In this document: positions 28,518 to 37,700 of the stretch, piece after piece
Layout: every line of letters starts with the position of its first letter
Numbering within the stretch: the first letter of the stretch is position 1
Virus record (IMG/VR): IMGVR_UViG_3300045454_000137
Span: 1 to 39,157 of that record
Reading direction: 5' to 3' (one strand)
Source of the DNA: a virus
DNA length: 39,157 nucleotides
Position numbers and translations under genes: made by a program
The notes under the pieces: generated by a model
Databases searched by the model: none
Told to the model about the DNA's origin: nothing
Seen by the model: the letters and a program-made list of their open reading frames with translations, nothing else

Positions 28518-28961
28518 ATGACCAAAACCCCGCCCCCTACCCTGCGCGACCTGATCGCCGCCCCGGTTGAGATTCCCGTGGGCGCTGTGCGCCTGATGGT
28601 CAAGCCGCTGGGCTGGTACGACGCGATCGACACGATCGATGCCATCGCGCCTGCCCTGGCCACGATGCCACCGCCGCCTGCTGATGGTCAGCAGGTTGAC
28701 CCTGCCGAGTGGCTGGCGTGGATCAATCTGAACCGCGACGCGGTGGTGAAGTTTTGCTCGCTCGCCTCGGGCCAGGACGAAGACACCGTTGCAGCCATCC
28801 CGCCCACCGCGCTGATCGAGCTCGTGTTTGGCTTGTTCGAGGTGAATGCGGATTTTTTCATCGCGAGCCTGCCCGGCGCGATGAGCGGCCTGGCCGTGCG
28901 GGTAGGCAATCTGCAAAGCAAGGTGCAGGCCCTTCAATCGTCGATGTCTGGCAATACCTGA
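28518..28961 (+). CDS. Tail assembly chaperone, upstream (G-like) product
   Basis: The 147-residue product corresponds to lambda gpG by position between tube and tape measure. It is helical and soluble (RLMVKPLGWYDAIDTIDAIAPALATM, LNRDAVVKFCSLASGQDEDTVAAIPPTALIELVFGLFEVNADFF). It chaperones the tape measure during tail assembly. A slippery T TTT TTC at 28853 lets a fraction of ribosomes shift -1 into the downstream frame. AAGGG precedes the ATG. Confidence 0.72.
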   Translation: MTKTPPPTLRDLIAAPVEIPVGAVRLMVKPLGWYDAIDTIDAIAPALATMPPPPADGQQVDPAEWLAWINLNRDAVVKFCSLASGQDEDTVAAIPPTALIELVFGLFEVNADFFIASLPGAMSGLAVRVGNLQSKVQALQSSMSGNT

Positions 28962-29146
28962 TCGCCAGCGGGCACAGGTTTACCGACCTGGTGCACTACA
29001 CGCCCAAGCAGACATTTGCATTCCTGGCGGCTGCAGCGCGGCTAGACCGCAGCCAGCGGACACAGCAACTGCTGGACCTGCGCGCAGCAGGGCTGAGCAC
29101 CAAGGATTTCAAGGCCGTGCTGGCGCAGATCACAGGTGACGCATGA
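28518..29146 (+). CDS. Tail assembly chaperone, frameshifted (G-T-like) fusion product
   Basis: Frame 0 to 28859, then -1 frame from 28859 to 29146, gives a 209-residue fusion. The downstream part (FFHREPARRDERPG ... VDVWQYLIASGHRFTDLVHYTPKQTFAFLAAAARLD ... STKDFKAVLAQITGDA) has no start codon of its own in the right place and is open through the overlap. This is as in lambda G-T, where the T part binds the tube subunits. The predicted junction is inferred from the heptamer, not proven. Confidence 0.72.
28853..28859 (+). other. -1 frameshift slippery heptamer T TTT TTC
   Basis: In frame 0 the codons are GAT TTT TTC, so the heptamer fits X XXY YYZ exactly. Both tRNAs can re-pair in the -1 frame (TTT TTT). 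The -1 frame is open from before the site to 29146. Confidence 0.75.
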
Positions 29147-32100
29147 CCGTAGAAGCCAAGATCAGAATCTCCACCGAAGGCGCGCAGGCCATGCGCGTGC
29201 TACAGGACATGCGGCAGGAGTTCACCAAGATCGGTGTGGACGCCAAGAAGGCGGTGGATACGATCGAGGCTGAGTTCAAAGCGGCAACTGCAGAGATCGA
29301 CAAGGGTTTGGACAAGGTGCAGGCTCTGAACAAAGAGCTGTCAAAGCCGGGCGGCGGCGGTGCATTTCGGAGTCCCAAAGAAGAGGCCAAGCAGCTCAAG
29401 GAGCAGGTGGACGGTACGCGCTCTGCCGTGACCCAGTTGCTGACGGCGCTGGCCGGCGCCGAGACCATTCGCCGGGCCATCGATTTCAGCGACACGTACA
29501 GCGGGCTGACGGCGCGCTTGCGTGTGGCAACGCGCAGCCAGACTGAGTTCAATGAGGCGTTTGGCGCAGCTCGCTCGCTGGCGTCGGAATACCAGCGCGA
29601 CCTGGGTGCCACTGCCAGCGCGCTGACGCGTGTGCTCGGTGCGGTCCGGCCGCTCAATGGCGGGCTGACTGAGTCGCGCAACGTGATCGAGGGCGTGCTT
29701 GCATCGCTGAAGATCAGTGGCGCCACGGCTGAAGAGTCTGCCAGCGCGATCTTGCAGTTCAGCCAGGCCCTGGGCCGTGGTGTTCTGAATGGCGAAGAGT
29801 TCAATGCCGTGGCAGAGGCTGCGCCCCGTCTGCTGCAGGCGCTGGCCGATGGCCTCGGTGTGCCCACCAGCGCGCTGAAGGAGATGGGGGCGGCGGGCGA
29901 GCTCAGCACGTCTCGAATCGTGTCGGCCCTGACGGCAGCACTCCCGCAACTGCGCGAAGAAGCTGCGCAGATCCCGGCCACGATTGGCAGCGCAGCGCGC
30001 GACGCTGGCAACAGCCTGATGGTCTATGTGGGGCAGACTGCCGAGGCATCCGGCGCCACGCGCGCGCTGGTGGACGCGCTACGCGGCATCGGCGGCAACA
30101 TCGGCCCCATCGTGCAGGGCATCACCACGTTGGCCGTGCTGGTAGGCGTGACGTATGTGGGGCGCCTGACAGGCGCTGCTGCAGCCTCTGTGGCATTCAG
30201 CGCAAGCCAGTTGCGCCTGGCAGCGGCGGCGACAGGCGCAGCCACCGGCATGAACGTGGCCACGGTGGCTGCGACGCGTCTGCTGGCAGTGATCGGTGGG
30301 CCCCTGGGCCTGGTGGTGGCCCTGGCCAGCCTGGCTGCAGGCTGGACGGCGCTGGAGCGCGCAAAGAACCTCAGTGCTGGTGATGGACGGGGCACCGAAG
30401 ACATTCAGCGCGAGCGCGACGCCGTGAAGGCCGAGCTGGACCGACTCAATGAGCGCCGCAAGCGCGCCCAAGTCAACGCCCTGGACGGCCAGACCGAAGC
30501 ACGCCGCCTGCAGCAGCGCCTGGCTGATCTGGACAAGCAGCTCGCTGAACGCCAGCAGGCAGCCTATGACGCACTGCGCGCCTCTGGTGGACCACGAGGT
30601 GGCGGTGCCGCGCGCGGCCAAGCGCTGCTCGATCCGGCCACCGTGCAGTCCATAGAGAAAGAGTTTCAAACGCGCGACTCGATTGAGCGCAGCTACCGCA
30701 CAAAACGGGATCAGTACATCGCGGCCAAGGATGCCGAGATTGCGCAGGCTCGATCGCGCGGCCAGTTGCAAGAGGTTGAGCGCTTGGAGTCTCAAAAGAC
30801 CGAGGTGCTGCAACGCATCGAGCAGGAACGCGGCCGCGCAGTGCTGGCGCTGGACCGTGACCAGCAGCAGCGCCGGGTCGCCCAGGCGCGTGGTGCCTAC
30901 GACGCCGAGGCCGCGTTGCAGGCCGACGACATCGAGCGCCGTCTGGCCGCGATCCAGCAGGCCTACCAGGACGGGCTGGTGAACTACCGCGACTACCTGG
31001 CGCAGCGCGCGGCCGCAGAGCAGCAGGCGGGGGACATCGAGCTGCAGAACCTGCAGCGCCGCCTGGCGGCTGAGCAGCAGGCGCGCAGCCAGAACGAGCG
31101 CCTGCTGCAGGGCTCGGCCACGCCGGCGGAACGTGCATCGTTGGAGGACGCGATCGCCAAGCAGGCCGAGACCATTGCGAAGCTGGAAACCGACATTGAA
31201 ATCCACAAGCGCAACCAGCTCGACCTGGCCAGGGCGCGGCAGCGCGAAGAGCAAGACATCGTGCGCACGCTGGAGCAACAGCGCCAGCAGATTGACGCCA
31301 TGCTGCAAGCGGCTACCGGCACGGAAACCGCAGACTCGGTGGGGCGCCAGGTGCGCCAGCGCTATGAGCAGCAATTGCAGGCAGCGCTGCAGCAAGACCA
31401 AGACCCGGCGCCGTTGCTCAAGCTGATCGACGTGGAGGTGGAGCGTGCACGCTTCGAGCTGCTGCTACGCCAGTTCAATGATCGACGCGATGCGCTGAAC
31501 GTGGCCGAGCGTGCAGTGCGCGCTGATCTTGACGCTGGCTTGATCACAGAGGCTGAAGCCGAGCAACGCGTGCTGCAGTTGCGTCAGCAGTCGCTGCAGG
31601 CGCTACGCGACGCCGCTGCGGCCCTGCAGCAGCAGTCTCAGCGCCTGGATGAAGTGGCAGGCAAGACCCAGCCGAAGGAAGCAGCAGCGGCTGTGGGTGC
31701 CGCCACCGAAGTCAAGGCCGTGGCTGACATGCGCACCGAGCTGGAAAAGACGGCCCGCTCATCCGCCGTGTCCAGCATCAGCACCGAGCTCAGCAAAATC
31801 CTGTCAGGATCAAAAAAGGCCAGCGAGGGCCTGCGAGACATGGTGGCCAGCTTCGCCAAGTCGATGCTGGACCTGATTGCCAAGCGGTTAGGTGAGCAAT
31901 TGGTCAACAGCCTGTTCGGCTCTGCAGGCGGTCCAGCCGGTGGCGGCACTGCCAGCATCTTGTCGTCGATCGCGGCAAGCTTCTTCCACAGCGGTGGCGT
32001 GGTTGCAAAGGGTGGCGGCACGCGCAACTTCCCGGCCAGCACATGGGCGCTGGCACCCAGGTATCACTCTGGTGGCATCGCAGGCTTGGCGCCCAACGAA

Positions 32101-32346
32101 GTGCCCGCCATCTTGCAGGCCGGAGAAGAAGTACTCACCGCCGATGACCCGCGCCACATCAAGAACATGAAGCGCGTGGGCTCGGGTGGCGTGCAGGTCA
32201 ACAACCAGGTGACGATCAGCGGCGCCGCTGGCGCTGACTCTGACCGCGCGGATGCTGCGCAAGACCTCACGACCATGATCAACAACACCATCGACGCCTG
32301 GGCCGTGAAGCAGATGCGGCCGGGCGGCATTTTGTCGGGGAGCTGA
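29143..32346 (+). CDS. Tail tape measure protein
   Basis: The product has 1067 residues, overlapping the chaperone stop by 4 nt. The N-terminal region (1-290) has the conserved tape-measure block SALTRVLGAVRPLNGGLTESRNVIEGVLASLKISGATAEESASAILQFSQALGRGVLNGEEFNAVAEAAPRLL. Hydrophobic segments at about 325-345 and 380-405 are followed by extensive coiled coil (430-900). A Gly-rich C-terminus contains FHSGGVVAKGGG and YHSGGIAGLAPNEVPAILQAGEEV, typical of lambda-H-like proteins. At about 0.15 nm per residue the tail would be roughly 160 nm. It sets tail length and helps DNA entry. Confidence 0.92.
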   Translation: MTVEAKIRISTEGAQAMRVLQDMRQEFTKIGVDAKKAVDTIEAEFKAATAEIDKGLDKVQALNKELSKPGGGGAFRSPKEEAKQLKEQVDGTRSAVTQLLTALAGAETIRRAIDFSDTYSGLTARLRVATRSQTEFNEAFGAARSLASEYQRDLGATASALTRVLGAVRPLNGGLTESRNVIEGVLASLKISGATAEESASAILQFSQALGRGVLNGEEFNAVAEAAPRLLQALADGLGVPTSALKEMGAAGELSTSRIVSALTAALPQLREEAAQIPATIGSAARDAGNSLMVYVGQTAEASGATRALVDALRGIGGNIGPIVQGITTLAVLVGVTYVGRLTGAAAASVAFSASQLRLAAAATGAATGMNVATVAATRLLAVIGGPLGLVVALASLAAGWTALERAKNLSAGDGRGTEDIQRERDAVKAELDRLNERRKRAQVNALDGQTEARRLQQRLADLDKQLAERQQAAYDALRASGGPRGGGAARGQALLDPATVQSIEKEFQTRDSIERSYRTKRDQYIAAKDAEIAQARSRGQLQEVERLESQKTEVLQRIEQERGRAVLALDRDQQQRRVAQARGAYDAEAALQADDIERRLAAIQQAYQDGLVNYRDYLAQRAAAEQQAGDIELQNLQRRLAAEQQARSQNERLLQGSATPAERASLEDAIAKQAETIAKLETDIEIHKRNQLDLARARQREEQDIVRTLEQQRQQIDAMLQAATGTETADSVGRQVRQRYEQQLQAALQQDQDPAPLLKLIDVEVERARFELLLRQFNDRRDALNVAERAVRADLDAGLITEAEAEQRVLQLRQQSLQALRDAAAALQQQSQRLDEVAGKTQPKEAAAAVGAATEVKAVADMRTELEKTARSSAVSSISTELSKILSGSKKASEGLRDMVASFAKSMLDLIAKRLGEQLVNSLFGSAGGPAGGGTASILSSIAASFFHSGGVVAKGGGTRNFPASTWALAPRYHSGGIAGLAPNEVPAILQAGEEVLTADDPRHIKNMKRVGSGGVQVNNQVTISGAAGADSDRADAAQDLTTMINNTIDAWAVKQMRPGGILSGS

Positions 32347-32347
32347 G

Positions 32348-32695
32348 ATGCCACGCCGTGTATTCGACTGGGTAGAGAGCGCGGGCACGTCGATGCGCGT
32401 TGAGCCCAACGTGCTGGCCACCAAGTTTGGTGACGGCTACGAACAAGCGGCGCCGGACGGCATTCACGACCAGCGCGAGGTGTGGACCTACCAGGCCGCA
32501 GCGGTCGAGTCGGTCGTGGCTGACCAGATCGAGGCGTTTCTGCGCGACGGCATGGGCTGGAGGCGGTTTGACTGGACGCCTCCGCGACGGCAGTCGCCGC
32601 TGGTCTTCAAGTGCGTGGCGTTTTCTCGGTCGATGAGCAGCACGCCGAACGAAGAGTCCATCACCGCCACGTTTGAGCAAGTGTGGGAGCCCTGA
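32348..32695 (+). CDS. Minor tail protein M-like
   Basis: The 115-residue product has the lambda gpM family pattern: FDWVESAGTSMRVEPNVLATKFGDGYEQAAPDGIH, WTYQAAAV, WRRFDWTPPRRQSPLVFKCVAFSRSM and FEQVWEP. Gp M is part of the tail tip assembly. It starts 1 nt after the tape measure stop and overlaps the L gene by 1 nt (TGATG). Confidence 0.87.
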   Translation: MPRRVFDWVESAGTSMRVEPNVLATKFGDGYEQAAPDGIHDQREVWTYQAAAVESVVADQIEAFLRDGMGWRRFDWTPPRRQSPLVFKCVAFSRSMSSTPNEESITATFEQVWEP

Positions 32696-33402
32696 TGACC
32701 ATCGCCATAGAGCTGAGCAAGCTACAACACGACGCCATCATCGAGATGTTCGTCATTGATGCCACCGCCATCGGTGGCGAGGTGATCTACCTGCACGCTG
32801 GCACCAACCAGTTAATGGCGCCAATCGTGTGGCAGGGGCAAAGCTACCAGCCGTTTCCCATCCAGGCCGACGGCTTTGAGCGCAGCAGTAGTGGCCCGTT
32901 CCCCCGACCCATTCTGCGGGTCAGCAATGTGCTCGGTCTGGTGGGTGCGCTGGTGCGCGATCTGAAGGGCCTGCGCGGTGCGAAGGTGATTCGCAAGCGC
33001 ACCCTCAAGAAGTACCTGGATGCCGTGAACTTTGCGGGCGGCCAGAATGCCGATGCAGACCCGAACGCGCACTACCCAGACGAAACCTATGTGATCGACC
33101 GGCGTGCGCCCAGCAACGCCAGCGTGGTGACGTTTGAGCTGGCCAGCCCGATGGACGTGGCCGGTGTGCAGCTGCCCCGTGGGCAAGTGCTGCCTGGCGT
33201 CTGTAAATGGGTTTACCGAGGTCCGGATTGCGGCTACACCGGCCCGGCAGTGGCCAAGGCGGACGACACGCCCACCACGCTGATCGCTGAAGACGTGTGC
33301 GGCCATCGCTTGTCGTCATGCCGCATGCGGATCTGGCCAGATGGCGAGCTGGCGTTCGAGGGCTTTCCTGGCGCGGGCACGCTGCAAGAATTGGGGGTGT
33401 GA
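32695..33402 (+). CDS. Minor tail protein L-like, possible iron-sulfur protein
   Basis: The product has 235 residues from ATG 32695; a GTG upstream at 32683 is less likely. It follows lambda gpL: MFVIDATAIGGEVIYLHAGTNQLMAPIVWQGQSYQPFPIQADGFE, then VIRKRTLKKYLDAVNF. The C-terminal domain has four cysteines, C170 (GVCKWVYRG), C179 (PDCGYTG), C202 and C209. This corresponds to the cluster-binding cysteines reported for lambda gpL. It forms part of the tail tip. Confidence 0.87.
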   Translation: MTIAIELSKLQHDAIIEMFVIDATAIGGEVIYLHAGTNQLMAPIVWQGQSYQPFPIQADGFERSSSGPFPRPILRVSNVLGLVGALVRDLKGLRGAKVIRKRTLKKYLDAVNFAGGQNADADPNAHYPDETYVIDRRAPSNASVVTFELASPMDVAGVQLPRGQVLPGVCKWVYRGPDCGYTGPAVAKADDTPTTLIAEDVCGHRLSSCRMRIWPDGELAFEGFPGAGTLQELGV

Positions 33403-33403
33403 C

Positions 33404-34168
33404 ATGAGGCTTTCAAAGTCCCTGGCCACGGCCATCATCAAGCACGCGCATGAATGCGCACCCGCCGAGTCGTGCGGCGTGATCATCAGCGCCAACGGGC
33501 GGCGCCGCTATGTTCCATGCCGCAACATCATGGCGGGCACGGCCGCTGGCACCGATCGCTTCGAGATCTGCCCGTTCGACCTGGCTGCGGCTGAAGACGC
33601 TGGCGAGCTGCTGGCATACGTACACAGCCACCCCAACGCAGGCAACCGCCCCAGCCACGCCGACATGATCGGCATCGAGCGCGAGGGCCTGCCTTGGGTG
33701 ATCGTGTCATTGCCATCGGGCGCCATCAGCGTGACGTATCCCACAGGCCAGCGTCTGCCGCTGGTGGGTCGCACTTTCTGCCACGGCATCGTGGACTGCT
33801 ACACGCTCATCCAGGACTACTACGCCACACGCTGCGGCATTGAGCTGCCTGACTTCGATCGGCATGACGACTGGTGGAAGCGCGGTGCCGATGGCCAGCC
33901 TGGTGCTGATCTGTACCTGCAGCATGTCGAAGCCCAGGGCTTTGTACGCGTGGGTGATGGCCGCGCCGAGTGGCAGCCGCATGACTTGGTGCTGATGCAG
34001 GTGCTGAGCGAGCAGGCCAACCATGCCGCCGTGTTCGACGCTGATCGGCCCGGCCTGATCTTGCACCACCTGTGGGGGCGCCTGAGTGGGCACGATGTGT
34101 GGGGTGGCGACTGGGCCCGGCGCACTGTGGGTATCTATCGGCACCGTTCTCTGATGGGGCAAGCATGA
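33404..34168 (+). CDS. Tail assembly protein K-like: JAMM peptidase plus NlpC/P60
   Basis: The 254-residue product has two catalytic domains. An N-terminal Mov34/JAMM metalloprotease carries E22 (AESCGVI), H74 and H76 (HSHPNAG) and D87 (SHAD). A C-terminal NlpC/P60 cysteine peptidase carries C132 (GIVDCYTLIQ) and H207 (NHAAVF). The order is as in lambda gpK, which is needed for tail tip assembly and may cut peptidoglycan at infection. All key residues are present. GGGGGT precedes the ATG at 33404. Confidence 0.9.
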   Translation: MRLSKSLATAIIKHAHECAPAESCGVIISANGRRRYVPCRNIMAGTAAGTDRFEICPFDLAAAEDAGELLAYVHSHPNAGNRPSHADMIGIEREGLPWVIVSLPSGAISVTYPTGQRLPLVGRTFCHGIVDCYTLIQDYYATRCGIELPDFDRHDDWWKRGADGQPGADLYLQHVEAQGFVRVGDGRAEWQPHDLVLMQVLSEQANHAAVFDADRPGLILHHLWGRLSGHDVWGGDWARRTVGIYRHRSLMGQA

Positions 34169-34761
34169 CGACGCAAGACATCTCTGGCGCAAAGTACTTG
34201 CGTGACGTGCGCCTGTATGGCCACCTGGCGCGCAAGTTTGGCAAGGTGCACCGCTTGGCGGTAACAAGCTGCAAAGATGCGATCCAGGCGCTGTGTGAGC
34301 TGCTGCCCGGGTTCAAGCAGCATGTGCTGGCGCACAACATGCCCGGCTACCACGTGTTTGGCGGCAAGCGCAAAGCCAGCAACAGCAGATCAGCAGAGAC
34401 GCTGGATGCGCCGCTGGGCGCGGGCGAGCCTGTGTGCATCGTGCCCGCTGTCGCAGGGGCCAAGAAGAACGGCTTTCTGCAGACGGTGATTGGCGTGGCC
34501 ATGATCGTGGTGGGCGTGTTTACCGGCCAACCTTGGCTGGTGCAGGCAGGCATCGCCGTGACGGTTGGCGGCATTGCCCAGATGCTCACGCCTGTCCAGA
34601 AGGCCGATGAGGCCGACAAAGACCCACGCCTGACGAGCTATGCGTTTGATGGCCCAGTCAATTCCACCCGTGCTGGTGGACCTGTGCCGGTGGTGTTCGG
34701 CGAGTTCATTTGTGGCTCGGCGGTCATCTCGCAAGGGTTGTACAGCGAGGATCTGGCATGA
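34165..34761 (+). CDS. Tail assembly protein I-like
   Basis: The product has 198 residues, with ATG 34165 overlapping the K stop (ATGA). It has LRDVRLYGHLARKFGKVHRLAVTSCKDAIQALCELLPGFKQHV, an alpha/beta ubiquitin-like N-terminus typical of gpI. A Gly/Val hydrophobic stretch (TVIGVAMIVVGVFTGQPWLVQAGIAVTVGGIAQML) follows, then a C-terminal NSTRAGGPVPVVFGEFICGSAVIS. In lambda, gpI acts in tip assembly with gpJ. The next gene overlaps by 4 nt. Confidence 0.88.
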   Translation: MTTQDISGAKYLRDVRLYGHLARKFGKVHRLAVTSCKDAIQALCELLPGFKQHVLAHNMPGYHVFGGKRKASNSRSAETLDAPLGAGEPVCIVPAVAGAKKNGFLQTVIGVAMIVVGVFTGQPWLVQAGIAVTVGGIAQMLTPVQKADEADKDPRLTSYAFDGPVNSTRAGGPVPVVFGEFICGSAVISQGLYSEDLA

Positions 34762-37700
34762 CCAACAAGGTGCGCGGTGCCGGCGGCGGCAAGGGCGGCA
34801 GCGCGCGCACCCCGCGCGAAGAGCGCGACACGCTGCGATCCACCCAAGTCGCAGATGTGATCGATCTGATTTCAGAGGGTGAGTGCACGGGCCTGGTCAA
34901 TGGGCTGAAAGACGTCTACCTGGACGGCGTGCCCATCGAGAACGATGACGGCTCACGCAACTTCGACGGCGTTGACTTCGCATGGACAGCAGGTACGCAG
35001 GGTCAGCCCGCCATGAGTGGTCTGCCTGGTGTGCAGACCGAACGTGGCGTGGGTGTGGTGGTTGAGGCGGCGACGCCCGTGGTCCGGTCGATCACCAGCG
35101 ATCAGGTTGACCAGGTGCGCGTCACGATCGGCATCCCGCAGCTCTCGCGGCAAGACCTGAAAACCGGCGATTTGCTGGGCAGCAGCTTTGAGTGGGCCAT
35201 TGAGGTGCAATCGCAGGGGGGCGGGTACGTCGAGGTCTACCGGCGCACCGTGTCTGGCAAGTGCATGTCGCTCTACACGCGCTCTGTACTCCTGAATTTG
35301 TCAGGCGGTGCGCCGTACGACATTCGTGTCCGCCGCCTCACCGCCGACAGCACTCAGAGCAACGTCACCAACGCCTTCAGTTGGGTGTCGTACACCGAGA
35401 TCCAGCAAGTCAAGCTGCGCTACCCACATCGTGCGATCGCGCGGTTGATCGTCAATGCCGAGCAGTTCAGCCGCATCCCCGTGCGCTCGTATCGCTGGCG
35501 TGGCGTGCACATCAAAGTGCCCACCAACTACGACCCGATCACGCGCCAGTACACCGGCATGTGGGACGGCACGTTCAAGCTGGCCTGGAGCAACAACCCG
35601 GCTTGGGTGCTGCATGAGATGGTCACCAACCCACGCTGGGGTCTGGGCCAGTTCGTCTCAGAAGAGATCAACAACAAGTGGGTGCTGTACCGAATCGGTC
35701 AGTACTGCGATGCGTTGGTGCCCGATGGGCGTGGTGGCACGGAGCCGCGCTTCACCTTCAACTGGCAGTTCACGACGCGTGCCGAAGCCGTGCGTGTGCT
35801 GCGCGACCTGTCGGCGGTTTTTCGCGGCGTCATCTACTGGGGCAACAGCTCGGTGGAGTACTCACAGGACGCCCCTGCAGAGCCGGAGCTGCTGTACACG
35901 CCGGCGTCGGTCATTGATGGTGAGTTCAGCTACCAGGACACCAGCGAGAAGTCTCTGCACAGCGTGTTCATCGCGTACTGGAACGACCTAAGCCAGCAAG
36001 GCAAGCGTGTTCCCGAGGTGTATGCGCCCGACGATCTGATCGCCCGCTATGGCGTGCGCGAGATCGCGTTTGACCTGCTGGGCTGCACCAGCCGTGGCCA
36101 GGCCGCGCGCATGTGCCGCTGGGCGCGCTACAGCGAGCAGTACGAAGGCACTCTGATCACGTTCAAGGTGGGCTCTGATGGCGCAATCTGCGCGCCAGGC
36201 AAGGTGTTTCAGGTGGCGGACCCTTCAGAGGCGACTGAGCGCCTGGGTGGGCGCATTCGGGCTGCCACGACAACCCGTGTTGAGCTGGACGCGCCTGTGA
36301 CATTGGCGGCAGCCGAAAGCTACACGCTGACCGTGGTGCTGCCCAAGTCCGGCACAAATCTGGAAACTGTCACAGAGACCAGGCCGGTGGTGACGGCCGC
36401 CGGCGAGACCGGCGTCATCGACGTGTTTCCTGCATTCAGCACGCCGCCTGAGGCGGCCACCATCTGGGTGCTGCAGTCCAACAACATCGCGGCCAGCACC
36501 TGGCGCTGCATCGGCGTCAAAGAGACCAAAGGCGGGCGCGAGTTCGAGATCATCGGCGTGGCCCACAACCCGAGCAAGTTCGATGCGATCGAGCTGGGGC
36601 TGCAGCTCGATGAGATCCCGATTTCTCGCATGCAGGCGAAGGTGCTGCCGCCCGCCAGCCTGGCGCTGGTCGAAACGGTCTACACCGACGGCACGATCAA
36701 CAAAAGCAAGGTGACCGCATCCTGGCTGCCCAGCGCACGCAACCTGCAGCACACGGTCTATTGGCGCCGCGACGATGAGTGGTGGCAGCAACTGCCCACT
36801 ACCGACGCACAGACGGTGGACATCGGCCCGCTTGATCCTGGCGTGTACGAAGTCAAAGTCACGTCCACCAACGCCCTGGGGTCCGTATCGCCGGCAGCGC
36901 AGGCGTCCATCACCGTGGCTGGCGGGCCGTCGGGCGTTCGTGCAGTGCGCCTGCGCGCCAGCTCGCTGCAGTTCAAGGTGGACGCCGGCGGCGTGGCCAC
37001 GCCAGCATCCATCGACATCACTGCCGACCTCGGCGCGCTCAGCGCTGAGCCCACCTGGTCGGTGGTCTCCGGTGTGGCCACCCTCACCGGCACCGGCCTG
37101 GCCAAGTCGCTGGCCTACGTTGACATGGTCAGTGAGACTGTGACCATCTCTGTGACCGTGGAAGAGCTGGACGAGACGTACAGCGAGCTGGTGACGATTC
37201 TCAAGGTGCGCGATGGTCTACCTGGTGTGCCCGGTGATGCTGGCGCGCCAGGTGCACCAGGTGCGCCTGGTGATGATGGCGCACCTGGTGCCGATGGCTC
37301 TGACGCTGTGTACGGCCAGCTCTCGCTGGATGTGATCGCGCTGGTCGCTGAAGGCAATGGCGCCGTCACCGGCTACACCGGCGCATTCACCACCCTGCTG
37401 GTGTTTGAGGGCACAGATCTGAGCGCGGGCTGGACGTTCACGCGCGTTGATGGCCCAGGCGTGGTTTCGACGATTGCAGGCGCCACGGTCACAGTCACCA
37501 GCATGGACCTTGGCCAGGACTCCAGCTACATCGACATCACGGCCACGCGGGCCGGGTATGCGTCCATCACCAAGCGCGCGGCGGTGGTCAAGATGAAGAC
37601 TGGCGCGCAGGGCGAGGTTGGCGACCCCGGCCCACGCGGCACTGTTCAGATCGCTGCGGCCGTGGCCACCCCTGCATGGAGCGACGCGGCCGCGCTCGAT

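Noticed and set aside
30079-31401. Minus-strand frame (about 440 codons) opposite the tape measure gene
   Set aside because: The leucine-rich translation mirrors the Gln/Ala coiled coil of the tape measure. It is not an independent gene.
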